Of a stretch of 64,000 nt of DNA, positions 41,240 to 50,480 are shown in pieces (the stretch's first letter is position 1; every line of letters starts with the position of its first letter). The notes beneath the pieces are model-generated. The model did not search any database and had not been told where the DNA came from. It worked only from the letters and a program-made list of their open reading frames with translations. This DNA is from an uncultured Bacteroidota bacterium (GTDB lineage: Bacteria > Bacteroidota > Ignavibacteria > UBA10030 > UBA8401). Made by a program: the position numbers and the translations under genes. The stretch spans positions 7,219 to 71,218 of the forward strand of contig CALETH010000131.1 of assembly GCA_937920105.1 (NCBI GenBank), written 5' to 3'.

Positions 41240-43723
41240 GTGAAAAGTATTTTCCTCAAAAAAACATTTTTCTTTTTATCACTCATTACCATTTTTTCCG
41301 GTTGTGATTGTGGAAGAAAAATTACACTTCAAGAAATTCAATCTCTTCGTATTCAAGCACAAGAATATCTTCAGCAAAAACAATATCAATCTGCGGAAAA
41401 ACTGTTTGTAGAAATTCTTCAAAACGAACAAACATTCTCAGAAAACGAATCCTCAATCGCAAAAGATAAAAGTACGTTTGCTGAAATACAAAGTTTTGTA
41501 GGAAAAATTTCTCCAGCAATAGAAAACTACGAATTTGCTTTAGAGTATTATCGTAAAACATTCGATAAAAAAAATGAAATACAAATATTAAACTCTTTAG
41601 GTGGACTTTGTTTAGCACTAAAAGATAACGAAAGAGCAAAATCCTATTTTGCAGATGCACTCACAATAAGTGAAGTGTATGGAGATTCTTTTTCTACAAT
41701 ACAAAGCACAAATAATTATGCTATGATGTTGTATCAGAACGGAGAATATCAAAAAGCACTTTCATATTTTTTTCGTGTAAAAGACTTTTACCAAAATCAT
41801 TCTTTAGAAAATACCGCAAAAGCAATTTTTAGTATTGCAGATATTTACACAAAAATAAATAATGAAACTGAAGCCATTCGTATTTTTACAGAAGCAAAAA
41901 ACACTCTTCAATTATTAAATAATGATTTTGTACAAAGCGAATTTCATTTTCACTATGGAAATAGTTTAGCATATTTTGAGCACTGGTCTCAAGCACTCTA
42001 TCACTATAAACAAGCATTACAAATTTTTCAAAAAAAATCTTTAGATAATGAACAAAAAAAACGCGTAGTAGATATACAGAAAAATATTGGAAATATTTTT
42101 TACAAAAATTTTAATTTTGAACTCGCAAAATCTCATTTTATAGAAGCATATACACTTGCAAAATCTATCAATGATAAGCTTTCCACGGGATATCTTCTTG
42201 TTCTTATTGCGGATTGTGAATTAAAAAACGGATTACCAAAGTTTTCACAACAATCCACAATTAATGCAAAAAATTATTATGAACAATCACTCACATTTTT
42301 TTCTCGAATAGGATTTATCCCGGGACAATCTGTGGCGTTGTGGAAATTGGGTTTTTTGCAGGAACTTTCTCGTGATGTTGATGGAGCAATACAATCCTAC
42401 AAAAAAGCATTGGAATTGCAATCATCACTATTGCAAGATTTTTCTACCAACGATAATGTTTTTGATGAACTCCAACAAATTCCATATACAAATCTTATAG
42501 AATTACTTCTTCAACAAAACAAAATCTCCGAAGCACTGTATTATGCGGAACAAGAGCGAACACTTCCATTATGGAGAACGTTGCAAAAATTTTCATTTAC
42601 TTTTAATAATGAAAAAAAACAATATTTAGTTCACTCTTACCAAAAACAATTTCGTGAATCTGCGATAATGGAACGAGAATTATTATTACAAACAATTTCT
42701 TTATATACAGACACGCAATATAGAAATGAAGTAGAGCAAAAAAATCTACAAAACGAGAAAAATCTTTTGACAACAAGTTCAACGTTAGCACGAGAATATC
42801 CTGCGGTGGAAATTTATGCAAAAATTCCTTCGTTCACGGATGAAGAAATACAAGCATCGTTACCGGAAAACACAACCATTCTTAATTATTATCAAACAAA
42901 AAATACATTGTATATTTTTGTCATTAATCCCGCACAAAAAATTTCTGTAATAAAAAAAGACGTACAAAAAAATGGTGGATATAATTATTGGATTTCTTCT
43001 GTGGAAAATCTTTTTCAAAAAAGAGTGGTAATTATTCCGCCGAAAGATATACCATTTTTTTCAATGCATTCATTGCAAAAAAATGAAAAAGAAACGTTGT
43101 TAGATAAGGTTGATGTTTCCTATCTTCCGTATCTTTCCTGTGTAAGAAGTATCAACAATACTTCTCGTTTTGTGAACAGTGTTTCTGCCTTTGGAAATCC
43201 TACAGGAAAACAATGGGCGGTAGATTTTGAATTGCGTGATATTCGTTCGTTTTTTAAAGATGCTTCTATTAATGCGGGAAAAAATTTTACTAAACAGCGA
43301 TTACTTTCTTCCACTGGAGATTTGTTGCAACTTTCCACAACATTTCAGCAAGAAGAAGATATTACATCGTCTGCATTAAAAATTTCTGCTGGCAATACTA
43401 CGGATGATAGCGAAAAAATGTTTCTTTCAGAATATACTCAACTCAATTCTTTTTCAGCAGTGTATTTTTCTTCACAAGAAAATGAGGAAAATCGGATTTC
43501 AATTTTCCATGCAATTATTCCAATGCTGAATGATGCTTGTTACGTTATTGCAACACCATTTTCTTCAACAACAAAAGCAAATAAAATATTTAGCGAAAAA
43601 TTTTACTCCACTCTTGCTAGTGGTGGTACAGTGAATGAAGCATATCGCGAAGCAGTTCTTGAGATAAAAAATCGTAAAGAGTTTTCTCAACAATGGTTTC
43701 AGTTTTTTAAATTTGGGAAGTAG
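41240..43723 (+). CDS. TPR lipoprotein with degenerate CHAT domain
   Basis: 827 residues. Lipoprotein signal with Cys22 (TIFSGCDCG). Residues about 30-450 hold ten or so TPR units (e.g. NSLGGLCLALKDNERAKSYF, NNYAMMLYQNGEYQKALSYF, SVALWKLGFLQELSRDVDGAI). The C-terminal third matches the CHAT caspase-like fold: YLPYLSCVRSIN, VSAFGNPTGK and MLNDACYVIATPFSSTTKAN with EKFYSTLASGGTVNEAYREA. The catalytic His segment reads AVYFSSQ and the Cys loop (normally LSACETG) is missing, so protease activity is doubtful. It is possibly a pseudo-enzyme scaffold. Monocistronic. Confidence 0.85.
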   Translation: MKSIFLKKTFFFLSLITIFSGCDCGRKITLQEIQSLRIQAQEYLQQKQYQSAEKLFVEILQNEQTFSENESSIAKDKSTFAEIQSFVGKISPAIENYEFALEYYRKTFDKKNEIQILNSLGGLCLALKDNERAKSYFADALTISEVYGDSFSTIQSTNNYAMMLYQNGEYQKALSYFFRVKDFYQNHSLENTAKAIFSIADIYTKINNETEAIRIFTEAKNTLQLLNNDFVQSEFHFHYGNSLAYFEHWSQALYHYKQALQIFQKKSLDNEQKKRVVDIQKNIGNIFYKNFNFELAKSHFIEAYTLAKSINDKLSTGYLLVLIADCELKNGLPKFSQQSTINAKNYYEQSLTFFSRIGFIPGQSVALWKLGFLQELSRDVDGAIQSYKKALELQSSLLQDFSTNDNVFDELQQIPYTNLIELLLQQNKISEALYYAEQERTLPLWRTLQKFSFTFNNEKKQYLVHSYQKQFRESAIMERELLLQTISLYTDTQYRNEVEQKNLQNEKNLLTTSSTLAREYPAVEIYAKIPSFTDEEIQASLPENTTILNYYQTKNTLYIFVINPAQKISVIKKDVQKNGGYNYWISSVENLFQKRVVIIPPKDIPFFSMHSLQKNEKETLLDKVDVSYLPYLSCVRSINNTSRFVNSVSAFGNPTGKQWAVDFELRDIRSFFKDASINAGKNFTKQRLLSSTGDLLQLSTTFQQEEDITSSALKISAGNTTDDSEKMFLSEYTQLNSFSAVYFSSQENEENRISIFHAIIPMLNDACYVIATPFSSTTKANKIFSEKFYSTLASGGTVNEAYREAVLEIKNRKEFSQQWFQFFKFGK

Positions 43724-43726
43724 ATG

Positions 43727-44263
43727 TTATAATTTTCTCAACTTTTCTTTTCCCAACATAATTCCCACAATAGATTTTCCATCCACAATAACTCCATTAT
43801 AAATTTTTTCTATTGCTTCATCAAGAGGTATGCGGAGAAGTTTAATGCTTTGTTCTCCTTCTTCTAATGCTTGTCCATGAGGAGAAGGGAAAAGATTTTG
43901 TGCAAGATAAATGTGAAGGTGTTCGTTACAAAATCCGGGAGTGGTGAGAAGTGTGGTAAGTTTTGTCCATTGATGAGCAGTATATCCAGTTTCTTCTTGC
44001 AATTCTCGTGCAGCACAATGTTGAGGGTCTTCATTATAATCCAATTTTCCTGCAGGAAGTTCAATAATTTCTTTGCCAATGGGATGACGATATTGTTGGA
44101 TGAGAAGAATATCTCCATTTTCAAAAACAGGAAGCACAACGCTTCCTCCGGGATGTTCTACAATTTCTCGTGATGTGAGTGTGCCGGATGGATGTTGAAA
44201 ATGTTCTATAGAAACATCAATAATATATCCTTGATATTTTTTTTCTTTACGAAGGATTTGCAT
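43727..44263 (-). CDS. NUDIX hydrolase, ADP-ribose pyrophosphatase-like
   Basis: 178 residues from the ATG at 44263. A longer frame begins at 44290, but it overlaps mscS further and lacks the canonical start MQILRKEKKYQG. The Nudix box GKLDYNEDPQHCAARELQEETGY runs at about 87-109, preceded by IELPAG, and is complete. The leader YQGYIIDVSIEHF...VVEHPGGSVVLPV fits ADP-ribose/ADP-sugar pyrophosphatases. The family hydrolyses nucleoside diphosphates linked to X. It overlaps the mscS stop by 17 nt and is the last gene of its operon. Confidence 0.92.
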   Translation of the reverse strand: MQILRKEKKYQGYIIDVSIEHFQHPSGTLTSREIVEHPGGSVVLPVFENGDILLIQQYRHPIGKEIIELPAGKLDYNEDPQHCAARELQEETGYTAHQWTKLTTLLTTPGFCNEHLHIYLAQNLFPSPHGQALEEGEQSIKLLRIPLDEAIEKIYNGVIVDGKSIVGIMLGKEKLRKL

Positions 44264-45368
44264 CAGTTTGATTTTTGAGATGAACAACACGTTGCGGGAA
44301 GGGAATTTCTATATTTGCTTCTGCTAATGCATTATAAAGAGAAACACGTAAATTTTCTGCAACAAGAAATTGTTCTTGAAAACTATCTATTCTACACACT
44401 GCTGTAAATTCCAAAGCAGAATCTCCTAAATTTTTTAACAAAACAATTGGTTCTGGGTCTTTTAATATTTTGGGATGTGTCTGCATAATGGTAAGCATAA
44501 TTTTTTTTACTTGTTCTACATTTGAGCCATATGCAACACCAAAATCCACTACCACACGAACATGAGGATTTGGATAGGAATAATTGATAATTCTTGTTTT
44601 TACTAATTCAGAATTAGGAATAATTATTATGTTGTTATCAAAATCCAATACTCTGGTACTTCGCAAACCAATATCAGTAACTTCACCAATTTCTCCAGAT
44701 GGAATTTTTATTCTATCACCAACGTGATACGATTGGTCAATCATAATAACAAAGCCGGCAATCATATTTGCAAGGGTTTCTTGTGCCGCAAGACCGATGA
44801 TGATGGTACCAGCACCAAGTACGGTAAATAAACTTGAAATATCTTGTCCAAAATGTCCAAGAACAATAACAAGTCCTATAAAAACAACAAAAGTATTGGT
44901 AAGCCGGCTAATGAGAATAGAAAGAGAAGAACTGAATTTTTTCTTTTTGTCTTCTTCAACAGAAGTAATAACATGGTGAACCGTTAATCGCACAGCACGT
45001 ACAGCGATAATAAGAAAAGCAATAACTATTCCGATGAAAAGAGTATCTTTTGTATAATCGAGAATTCTTACTGTAACATTATCTGAACTGGAAATGCCGC
45101 TGATAACTTTCGTAATCCCTACATACACACCAGCAACAATAGAAATTCCAAAAGTAAATTTGGTAAGAATTTCAATAACTTTATTGAGAATTCTGAAACG
45201 AATACCTTTATTAATAAAGATGAGAATAATTTGTAAAATTTTTCCTGCTAAGATGAAAAATAGTACAAACAACAATGCTTTTACTATTTGATAAAAAATT
45301 CCTGTACCAAATAATGATTGAATAAATGTTAAACTTGTTTCTCCAAAAACACTAAAAAAAGAATCCAT
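44247..45368 (-). CDS. mscS: MscS family mechanosensitive channel
   Basis: Opens on membrane tension to release solutes in hypo-osmotic shock. 373 residues. Four or five spans in the first 180 residues; the pore helix and beta domain are recognisable from LFTVLGAGTIIIGLAAQETLANMIAGFVIM, followed by FRVGDRIK-like YHVGDRIKIPSGEIGEVTDIGLRSTRV. The C-terminal alpha/beta vestibule follows. Overlaps pyrE by one base and the nudix gene by 17 nt. Confidence 0.93.
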   Translation of the reverse strand: MDSFFSVFGETSLTFIQSLFGTGIFYQIVKALLFVLFFILAGKILQIILIFINKGIRFRILNKVIEILTKFTFGISIVAGVYVGITKVISGISSSDNVTVRILDYTKDTLFIGIVIAFLIIAVRAVRLTVHHVITSVEEDKKKKFSSSLSILISRLTNTFVVFIGLVIVLGHFGQDISSLFTVLGAGTIIIGLAAQETLANMIAGFVIMIDQSYHVGDRIKIPSGEIGEVTDIGLRSTRVLDFDNNIIIIPNSELVKTRIINYSYPNPHVRVVVDFGVAYGSNVEQVKKIMLTIMQTHPKILKDPEPIVLLKNLGDSALEFTAVCRIDSFQEQFLVAENLRVSLYNALAEANIEIPFPQRVVHLKNQTDANPS

Positions 45369-45949
45369 TATATTTTCCTACTCCCCGGTTTAATTGCTTC
45401 ACTACCTTCTTTGCATAACGGACATTCTTCGGCTTTATGAGTAATCACATCCATATCTAAAACAGAATATGTTTTTGCATCAAATTTTACTTTTCCATTA
45501 CTGCGGTCCACAATGTAACCAACACCAGATAATATTGCTCCAGCATTCTTCACAATGGAAATTACTTCTTCTACAGAGCCACCAGTTGTTACAACATCTT
45601 CTACAACCAAGACACGTTCACCTTTTTTTAATTCAAATCCACGGCGGAGAGACATTACTCCGTTTTCGCGTTCAGTGAACATTGTACGTGCTTCTAACAA
45701 TCTTCCAACTTCAGTTGCAACAACAATTCCGCCAATTGCCGGAGAAATAACAACTTCTATTTCACTGTATTGAAAATGTTTTGCAATTTCTCCAGAAAAT
45801 AGATGAAGATATTTTGGATATTGCAATACTTTTGCACATTGAAAATATTGCGGACTGTGTAAGCCCGAGGAAAGAAGAAAATGACCTTCAAGTAAAGCGT
45901 GGGTTTCTTTGAAGATTTCTAATATTTGTTGTTTGGGAAGTTTTTGCAT
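45368..45949 (-). CDS. pyrE: Orotate phosphoribosyltransferase
   Basis: Fifth step of pyrimidine synthesis: orotate plus PRPP to OMP. 193 residues. LLSSGLHSPQYFQCAKVLQ near the N-terminus is the orotate/PRPP region, VISPAIGGIVVATEVGRLL the purine-type loop, and VLVVEDVVTTGGSVEEVI the PRPP motif. C-terminal Cys pair ECPLCKEGSEA. Second gene of the phhB-pyrE-mscS-nudix group, 6 nt behind the dehydratase gene. Confidence 0.96.
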   Translation of the reverse strand: MQKLPKQQILEIFKETHALLEGHFLLSSGLHSPQYFQCAKVLQYPKYLHLFSGEIAKHFQYSEIEVVISPAIGGIVVATEVGRLLEARTMFTERENGVMSLRRGFELKKGERVLVVEDVVTTGGSVEEVISIVKNAGAILSGVGYIVDRSNGKVKFDAKTYSVLDMDVITHKAEECPLCKEGSEAIKPGSRKI

Positions 45950-45955
45950 AAGAGT

Positions 45956-46231
45956 TTATAATTTATCAATACATTGTGCTAATAGAAAATCTTTTTCCGT
46001 CAACCCGCCTTTACTGTGAGTAGAAAGTACGAGTGTAATTTTATTCCATCGAATATCAATATCAGGATGGTGATTCATTTTTTCTGAAAGAAGTGCAACA
46101 GATTGTACAAAACCCATTGCATGAACGAAATCTTTTTTAGTGAATGTTTTATAGATTTCCGTTCCGTTTTGTTTCCAGCCCTTAAGCTTTTTTAAAGAAG
46201 TGGAAATTTGTTTTTTTGTGAGAAGTTTCAT
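45956..46231 (-). CDS. phhB: Pterin-4a-carbinolamine dehydratase
   Basis: Recycles tetrahydropterin cofactor, mostly for aromatic amino-acid hydroxylases. 91 residues, normal. The active-site His cluster is visible: MNHHPDIDIRWNKITLVLSTHSKGGLTEKDFLLAQCI. No pterin-dependent hydroxylase gene is in the window. First gene of the minus-strand group that ends at 43727. Confidence 0.95.
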   Translation of the reverse strand: MKLLTKKQISTSLKKLKGWKQNGTEIYKTFTKKDFVHAMGFVQSVALLSEKMNHHPDIDIRWNKITLVLSTHSKGGLTEKDFLLAQCIDKL

Positions 46232-46250
46232 AAAAGATATAAAATTTTAA

Positions 46251-46282
46251 ATTTGTCATCCCGTAATAACAGGATGACAAAT
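46251..46282. repeat. Hairpin between phhB and the small exported protein gene
   Basis: ATTTGTCATCC - 10 nt - GGATGACAAAT, a perfect 11-bp stem. Likely terminator for the minus-strand gene ending at 46293. Confidence 0.6.
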
Positions 46283-46292
46283 CTTTATAGCA

Positions 46293-46595
46293 TTATTTTC
46301 TTGTTTGTACTTCTACTGCAACAATTTCTTCAACAAGAATAAGGGCATCAAAGAAATTTTTTCCATCTAACTGTGTTATTACACAAGTATTATTTCCAAC
46401 GTCACCAACAAATCCTTTATAAGATTTTCCATTTTTTAACACTACTTCAACTTTAATTTTTTGTTCTTTCGCAGTATCTAAAAGTTTAGGAATGCTAAAA
46501 ACAGAACTTAATTTGAGTTCTTGTTTTTCTTGTGAAAAAAGTGGCGAGGTACTAAATAACAATCCAACAATGAGAGAAAAGAAAAAGGTTTTCAT
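46293..46595 (-). CDS. Small exported protein with possible Sm-like fold
   Basis: 100 residues. Signal peptide 1-21 (MKTFFFSLIVGLLFSTSPLFS). After a charged helix the core reads IKVEVVLKNGKSYKGFVGDVGNNTCVITQ, then DALILVEEIVAVEVQ. This strand pattern (V.V.L.NG..Y.G.V followed by I.....IV.V.V) looks like an LSm/Hfq-type beta barrel, which would be unusual for an exported protein. That is inference from the pattern only; no family could be confirmed. AAGGAG stands 6 nt before the ATG. Confidence 0.65.
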   Translation of the reverse strand: MKTFFFSLIVGLLFSTSPLFSQEKQELKLSSVFSIPKLLDTAKEQKIKVEVVLKNGKSYKGFVGDVGNNTCVITQLDGKNFFDALILVEEIVAVEVQTRK

Positions 46596-46956
46596 AAAAA
46601 CTCCTTATAAAATAAAAAATGAATTAAGTGAATTATTAGAACATGCAAATAGAATGTACAAAAAATAAGGGAAAAATTTAGAGTCAAGAAAAAAATAAAT
46701 TTTTTTTCAAAAAAAATCTTGCTTTCGCTTTACTAAATATCTTATATTAAACCAGCAACAAAAAATATCCCCCGTGTTGTTAAAAATTCTGCACCTCGTT
46801 ACAACACTATCATTATATATCAAGATAAAAATTTCATGTTTATACAGTCAACAATTGTTTGTAGTAGAAATCACATTTCGTTTTCTACAAAATAATTATT
46901 ATTGAATGTATGCAAACATTTTCTATATACTTTTTTTATAAATAAGGAATACTACC
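46596..46956. other. Divergent intergenic region upstream of nrdJ
   Basis: 361 nt without an ORF. It holds the ribosome site of the minus-strand gene, a promoter candidate for nrdJ at 46719-46748 and a hairpin GTGTTGT-N20-ACAACAC (46774-46807) downstream of that promoter, in the presumed leader. No recognisable cobalamin riboswitch core (no B12-box-like sequence) was found. Confidence 0.6.
46719..46748 (+). promoter_or_regulatory. Candidate promoter of nrdJ
   Basis: TTGCTT, spacer of 18 nt, TATATT. If used, the transcript would have a leader of about 200 nt. Confidence 0.35.
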
Positions 46957-49698
46957 ATGGTAGAAGAAAAAGTCATCATCGCAGAAAAAAAAGTTTCTGT
47001 GCGTTCTTCTCAAGATGAAAAAGAAAGTATCTCCAAAGGACTTTCTTTTCGTCGTTATTTTACCACTGCCGGAGTTCATCCATTTGATGAGTTAGAATGG
47101 GAATTTCGTACGGCAACAATCTCCAATGAAAAAGGAGAGAAAATTTTTGTTCAAGAAAATGTAGAAATTCCTAAAACATGGTCGATGACAGCAACGAATG
47201 TTGTTGTATCAAAATATTTTCATGGATTGATTGGTACGCCAGAACGTGAAACCAGTGTACGTCAATTAGTAGAGCGAGTTGCAAAAACCACAATGGAGTG
47301 GGGAAAAAAACAAAAATATTTTGCAACCGAAGAAGATTCAGAAATTTTTTACAATGAATTATCTTTTCTCCTCGTCAATCAATACATGGCATTCAACAGT
47401 CCAGTGTGGTTTAATGTTGGTGTGGAAGAAAAACCACAATGCTCTGCATGTTTTATCAATTCCGTTCAAGATAACATGGAATCCATTTTAAAACTTGCAA
47501 AAACGGAAGGCATGCTTTTCAAATGGGGTTCTGGAACTGGTTCAAATCTTTCAACGCTACGTTCTTCAAAAGAAACATTGAGTGGTGGAGGAACTGCATC
47601 AGGTCCGGTTTCCTTTATGAAGGGCTTTGATGCATTCGCTGGAGTTATTAAATCCGGAGGAAAAACTCGTCGAGCAGCAAAAATGGTCATTCTCAATGCA
47701 GACCATCCTGATGTTATGGATTTTATTCATTGCAAATCCGATGAAGAAAAAAAAGCATGGGCACTAATTGATGCTGGTTATAATGGTGGATTTAATGTTC
47801 CGGGTGGAGCGTATGATTCCGTTTCTTACCAAAACGCAAATCATTCCGTACGAGTTACTGATGAATTTATGAAAGCCGTTTTGGAAGATAAAGAATGGTT
47901 CACCAAAAGTGTTAAAGGTGGAAAGATTGTACAAACATATAGAGCAAGAGATATTATGAAACAAATCTCTGAATCTGCTTGGGTTTGCGGAGACCCCGGA
48001 ATGCAGTATGATACAACAATCAATAACTGGCACACATCAGCAAACACGGCACGCATCAATGCATCCAATCCATGCAGCGAATATATGTATCTTGATGATT
48101 CAGCATGTAATCTTGCATCACTTAATTTAATGAAATTTAGAAAACAAGATGGTGAATTTGATGTAGAAGCATTTAAGCATGCAGTAGATATTACCATCAC
48201 ATCACAAGAAATTTTTGTTGATAATGCAAGTTATCCAACACCAGCAATTGAAAAAAATAGTCATGATTTTCGTCCGCTTGGATTAGGATATGCAAATCTT
48301 GGTGCATTGCTTATGGCACGCGGACTTGCGTACGATAGTGATGCTGGAAGAGAATATTCTGCAGCAATTACATCATTAATGTGTGGAGAAGCATATAAAC
48401 AATCTGCACTTATTGCAAAAGAAATGGGAACGTTTAAAGGGTATGCAATTAATCGTGAACCAATGTTAAATGTGATGAACAAGCACAGCATCTATGCAGA
48501 AAAAATAAATGAAAAACATGTTCCAGAAGAATTATTACACGAAGCACGTCAAGTATGGCAAGAGGCAATTGAGTATGGAAAACAGTACGGTTATCGTAAC
48601 GGACAAGCAACAGTGCTTGCACCAACGGGAACAATTGGATTTATGATGGATTGTGATACCACAGGTGTTGAACCAGATATTGCATTGGTGAAATACAAAA
48701 AACTTGTTGGTGGCGGACTTTTAAAAATTGTCAACCAAACCGTACCAGAAGCATTACGAAAATTAAATTATGATAGTGAACAAATAGAACACATTATAAA
48801 GTACATCGAAAAAAATGACACCATTGAAGGTGCACCATATTTAAAAGAAGAACATCTTTCTGTTTTTGATTGTGCATTCAAACCAGCAAAAGGAAAACGT
48901 TCTATTCAATATATGGGGCACATTAAAATGATGGCAGCAACACAGCCATTTTTAAGCGGAGCAATTTCTAAAACAGTAAATATGCCAAATGAAGTTACTG
49001 TTGATGAAATAATGCAAGCATACATTGAAGCATGGAAACTTGGATTGAAAGCAATCGCAGTGTACCGAGATGGATGTAAACGTACACAACCACTCAGCAC
49101 GTCTTTAGAAAGCAAAGATGGAGAAAAATTAAAACTTGCACGTCCCGTGCGAAGAAAACTTCCCGCAGAACGAAAAGCCATTACACACAAGTTCAGCATC
49201 GCAGGACATGAGGGCTATATCACTGCTGGATTATATGAAGATGGAACACTTGGTGAAGTTTTTATCACAATGTCAAAAGAAGGTTCAACAATTTCCGGAA
49301 TGATGGATGCATTTGCAACATCAGTTTCGTTGGCATTGCAATACGGAGTTCCGTTAAAAGTATTGGTAGATAAATTCAGCCACATGAGATTTGAACCATC
49401 CGGATTTACCAACAATCCCGATATACCAATAGCAAAATCTTTCTGTGATTATATTTTTAGATGGTTAGGAATGAAATTTTTATCCAAAGAAGAACAACCA
49501 TTTGTAGCAGAAACAATTGCAGAAAAAACAGATGCACCAAAAATAGCAAAACAATCAGCAAATGTTGAAAGTAAAGAAAAAGTAATTTTCCAAACACAAG
49601 CAGATGCACCACCATGCCATGAATGCGGAAGTATTATGATACGTTCTGGAAGTTGTTATAAGTGTATTCAATGTGGTTCAACAAGCGGTTGTTCGTAA
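46957..49698 (+). CDS. nrdJ: Vitamin B12-dependent (class II) ribonucleotide reductase
   Basis: Reduces ribonucleotides to deoxyribonucleotides with adenosylcobalamin; independent of oxygen. 913 residues, the long form. Active-site segments: KWGSGTGSNLSTLRSS (N-terminal radical barrel), NASNPCSEYMYLDDSACNLASLN with the catalytic Cys in PCSE, and ATVLAPTGTIGFMMDCDTTGVEPD. C-terminal zinc-ribbon CHECGSIMIRSGSCYKCIQCG followed by the final Cys used as thioredoxin shuttle (SGCS). No ATP-cone is evident at the N-terminus. No nrdA/B or nrdD in the window. Confidence 0.97.
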   Translation: MVEEKVIIAEKKVSVRSSQDEKESISKGLSFRRYFTTAGVHPFDELEWEFRTATISNEKGEKIFVQENVEIPKTWSMTATNVVVSKYFHGLIGTPERETSVRQLVERVAKTTMEWGKKQKYFATEEDSEIFYNELSFLLVNQYMAFNSPVWFNVGVEEKPQCSACFINSVQDNMESILKLAKTEGMLFKWGSGTGSNLSTLRSSKETLSGGGTASGPVSFMKGFDAFAGVIKSGGKTRRAAKMVILNADHPDVMDFIHCKSDEEKKAWALIDAGYNGGFNVPGGAYDSVSYQNANHSVRVTDEFMKAVLEDKEWFTKSVKGGKIVQTYRARDIMKQISESAWVCGDPGMQYDTTINNWHTSANTARINASNPCSEYMYLDDSACNLASLNLMKFRKQDGEFDVEAFKHAVDITITSQEIFVDNASYPTPAIEKNSHDFRPLGLGYANLGALLMARGLAYDSDAGREYSAAITSLMCGEAYKQSALIAKEMGTFKGYAINREPMLNVMNKHSIYAEKINEKHVPEELLHEARQVWQEAIEYGKQYGYRNGQATVLAPTGTIGFMMDCDTTGVEPDIALVKYKKLVGGGLLKIVNQTVPEALRKLNYDSEQIEHIIKYIEKNDTIEGAPYLKEEHLSVFDCAFKPAKGKRSIQYMGHIKMMAATQPFLSGAISKTVNMPNEVTVDEIMQAYIEAWKLGLKAIAVYRDGCKRTQPLSTSLESKDGEKLKLARPVRRKLPAERKAITHKFSIAGHEGYITAGLYEDGTLGEVFITMSKEGSTISGMMDAFATSVSLALQYGVPLKVLVDKFSHMRFEPSGFTNNPDIPIAKSFCDYIFRWLGMKFLSKEEQPFVAETIAEKTDAPKIAKQSANVESKEKVIFQTQADAPPCHECGSIMIRSGSCYKCIQCGSTSGCS

Positions 49699-49712
49699 AT
49701 TATAAAGTAGTC

Positions 49713-49732
49713 ATTCCTGCGAAAGCAGGAAT
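49713..49732. repeat. attcctgc hairpin behind nrdJ
   Basis: ATTCCTGC-GAAA-GCAGGAAT, a GNRA-type tetraloop hairpin of the attcccgc family, 15 nt after the nrdJ stop. Confidence 0.6.
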
Positions 49733-49743
49733 CCAGAAATGCT

Positions 49744-49778
49744 CAAAAGCGGAAAGAATAACATTTTTTCCGCTTTTG
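49744..49778 (+). terminator. nrdJ terminator
   Basis: 12-bp stem CAAAAGCGGAAA/TTTCCGCTTTTG with an 11-nt loop, immediately behind the hairpin at 49713-49732. T-rich 3' arm. Confidence 0.7.
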
Positions 49779-49866
49779 TGTTATATTAGCAGTAGTTCAG
49801 TACACAGTAAGCAGTAATCAGAAAAAAATAATTTCCATAATCAATATAATCCACAGTGAAATAATT

Positions 49867-50448
49867 ATGACCCGACAACAATTCATTCAACACTCACTAA
49901 AAGAAAGTTCAGAAACAAAACTAAAAATTGCTGAACACTGTCCCACAGAAATTTCCAAAGCAATAGATATACTCATCAACGCATTCAACAATAAAAAGAA
50001 AATTCTTTTATGTGGAAACGGCGGCAGTGCTGCCGATGCACAACATCTCGCAACCGAATTTGTTATCCGTCTTTCACCAACAATAAAACGTCCCGGACTT
50101 CCAGCAATCGCACTCACAACCGATGTGTCAAATCTCACTGCAGGAGCAAATGATATTGGTTATGATAATGTATTCGCACGTTCTGTTGAAGCATTGGGAA
50201 ATGAAGGAGATGTTCTTATTGGCATCAGTACCAGTGGAAATTCTCCCAGTGTGAATAATGCATTTGTAAAAGCAAAAGAAATGAAAATATCTACCATTGG
50301 ATTTTTAGGAAAAGATGGTGGAAAAGCAAAACCCCTCGTTGACCTTCCAATAATTATTCCTTCAAATGATACACAACGTATCCAAGAAGGACATATCACT
50401 ATTGGACATATTATTTTTCAACAAGTAGAACAAGAAATGTTTGGATAA
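49867..50448 (+). CDS. gmhA: Phosphoheptose isomerase
   Basis: Sedoheptulose-7-phosphate to D-glycero-D-manno-heptose-7-phosphate, first step of the heptose branch for LPS. 193 residues, SIS fold. Signature KILLCGNGGSAADAQHLATEFV at about 38-59 and STSGNSPSVNNAFVKAKEM at about 120-138, plus the terminal HITIGHIIFQQVEQEM. Other heptose genes are not in the window. Confidence 0.95.
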   Translation: MTRQQFIQHSLKESSETKLKIAEHCPTEISKAIDILINAFNNKKKILLCGNGGSAADAQHLATEFVIRLSPTIKRPGLPAIALTTDVSNLTAGANDIGYDNVFARSVEALGNEGDVLIGISTSGNSPSVNNAFVKAKEMKISTIGFLGKDGGKAKPLVDLPIIIPSNDTQRIQEGHITIGHIIFQQVEQEMFG

Positions 50449-50480
50449 ATAAAAATAACAACAAAATAAGGAGGTGGGTT

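Noticed and set aside
44264..44290. Longer nudix start at 44290
   Set aside because: It would lengthen the overlap with mscS; the conserved start is MQILRKEKKYQG at 44263.
47764..49415. Minus-strand ORFs over nrdJ
   Set aside because: Shadow frames of nrdJ, no support.
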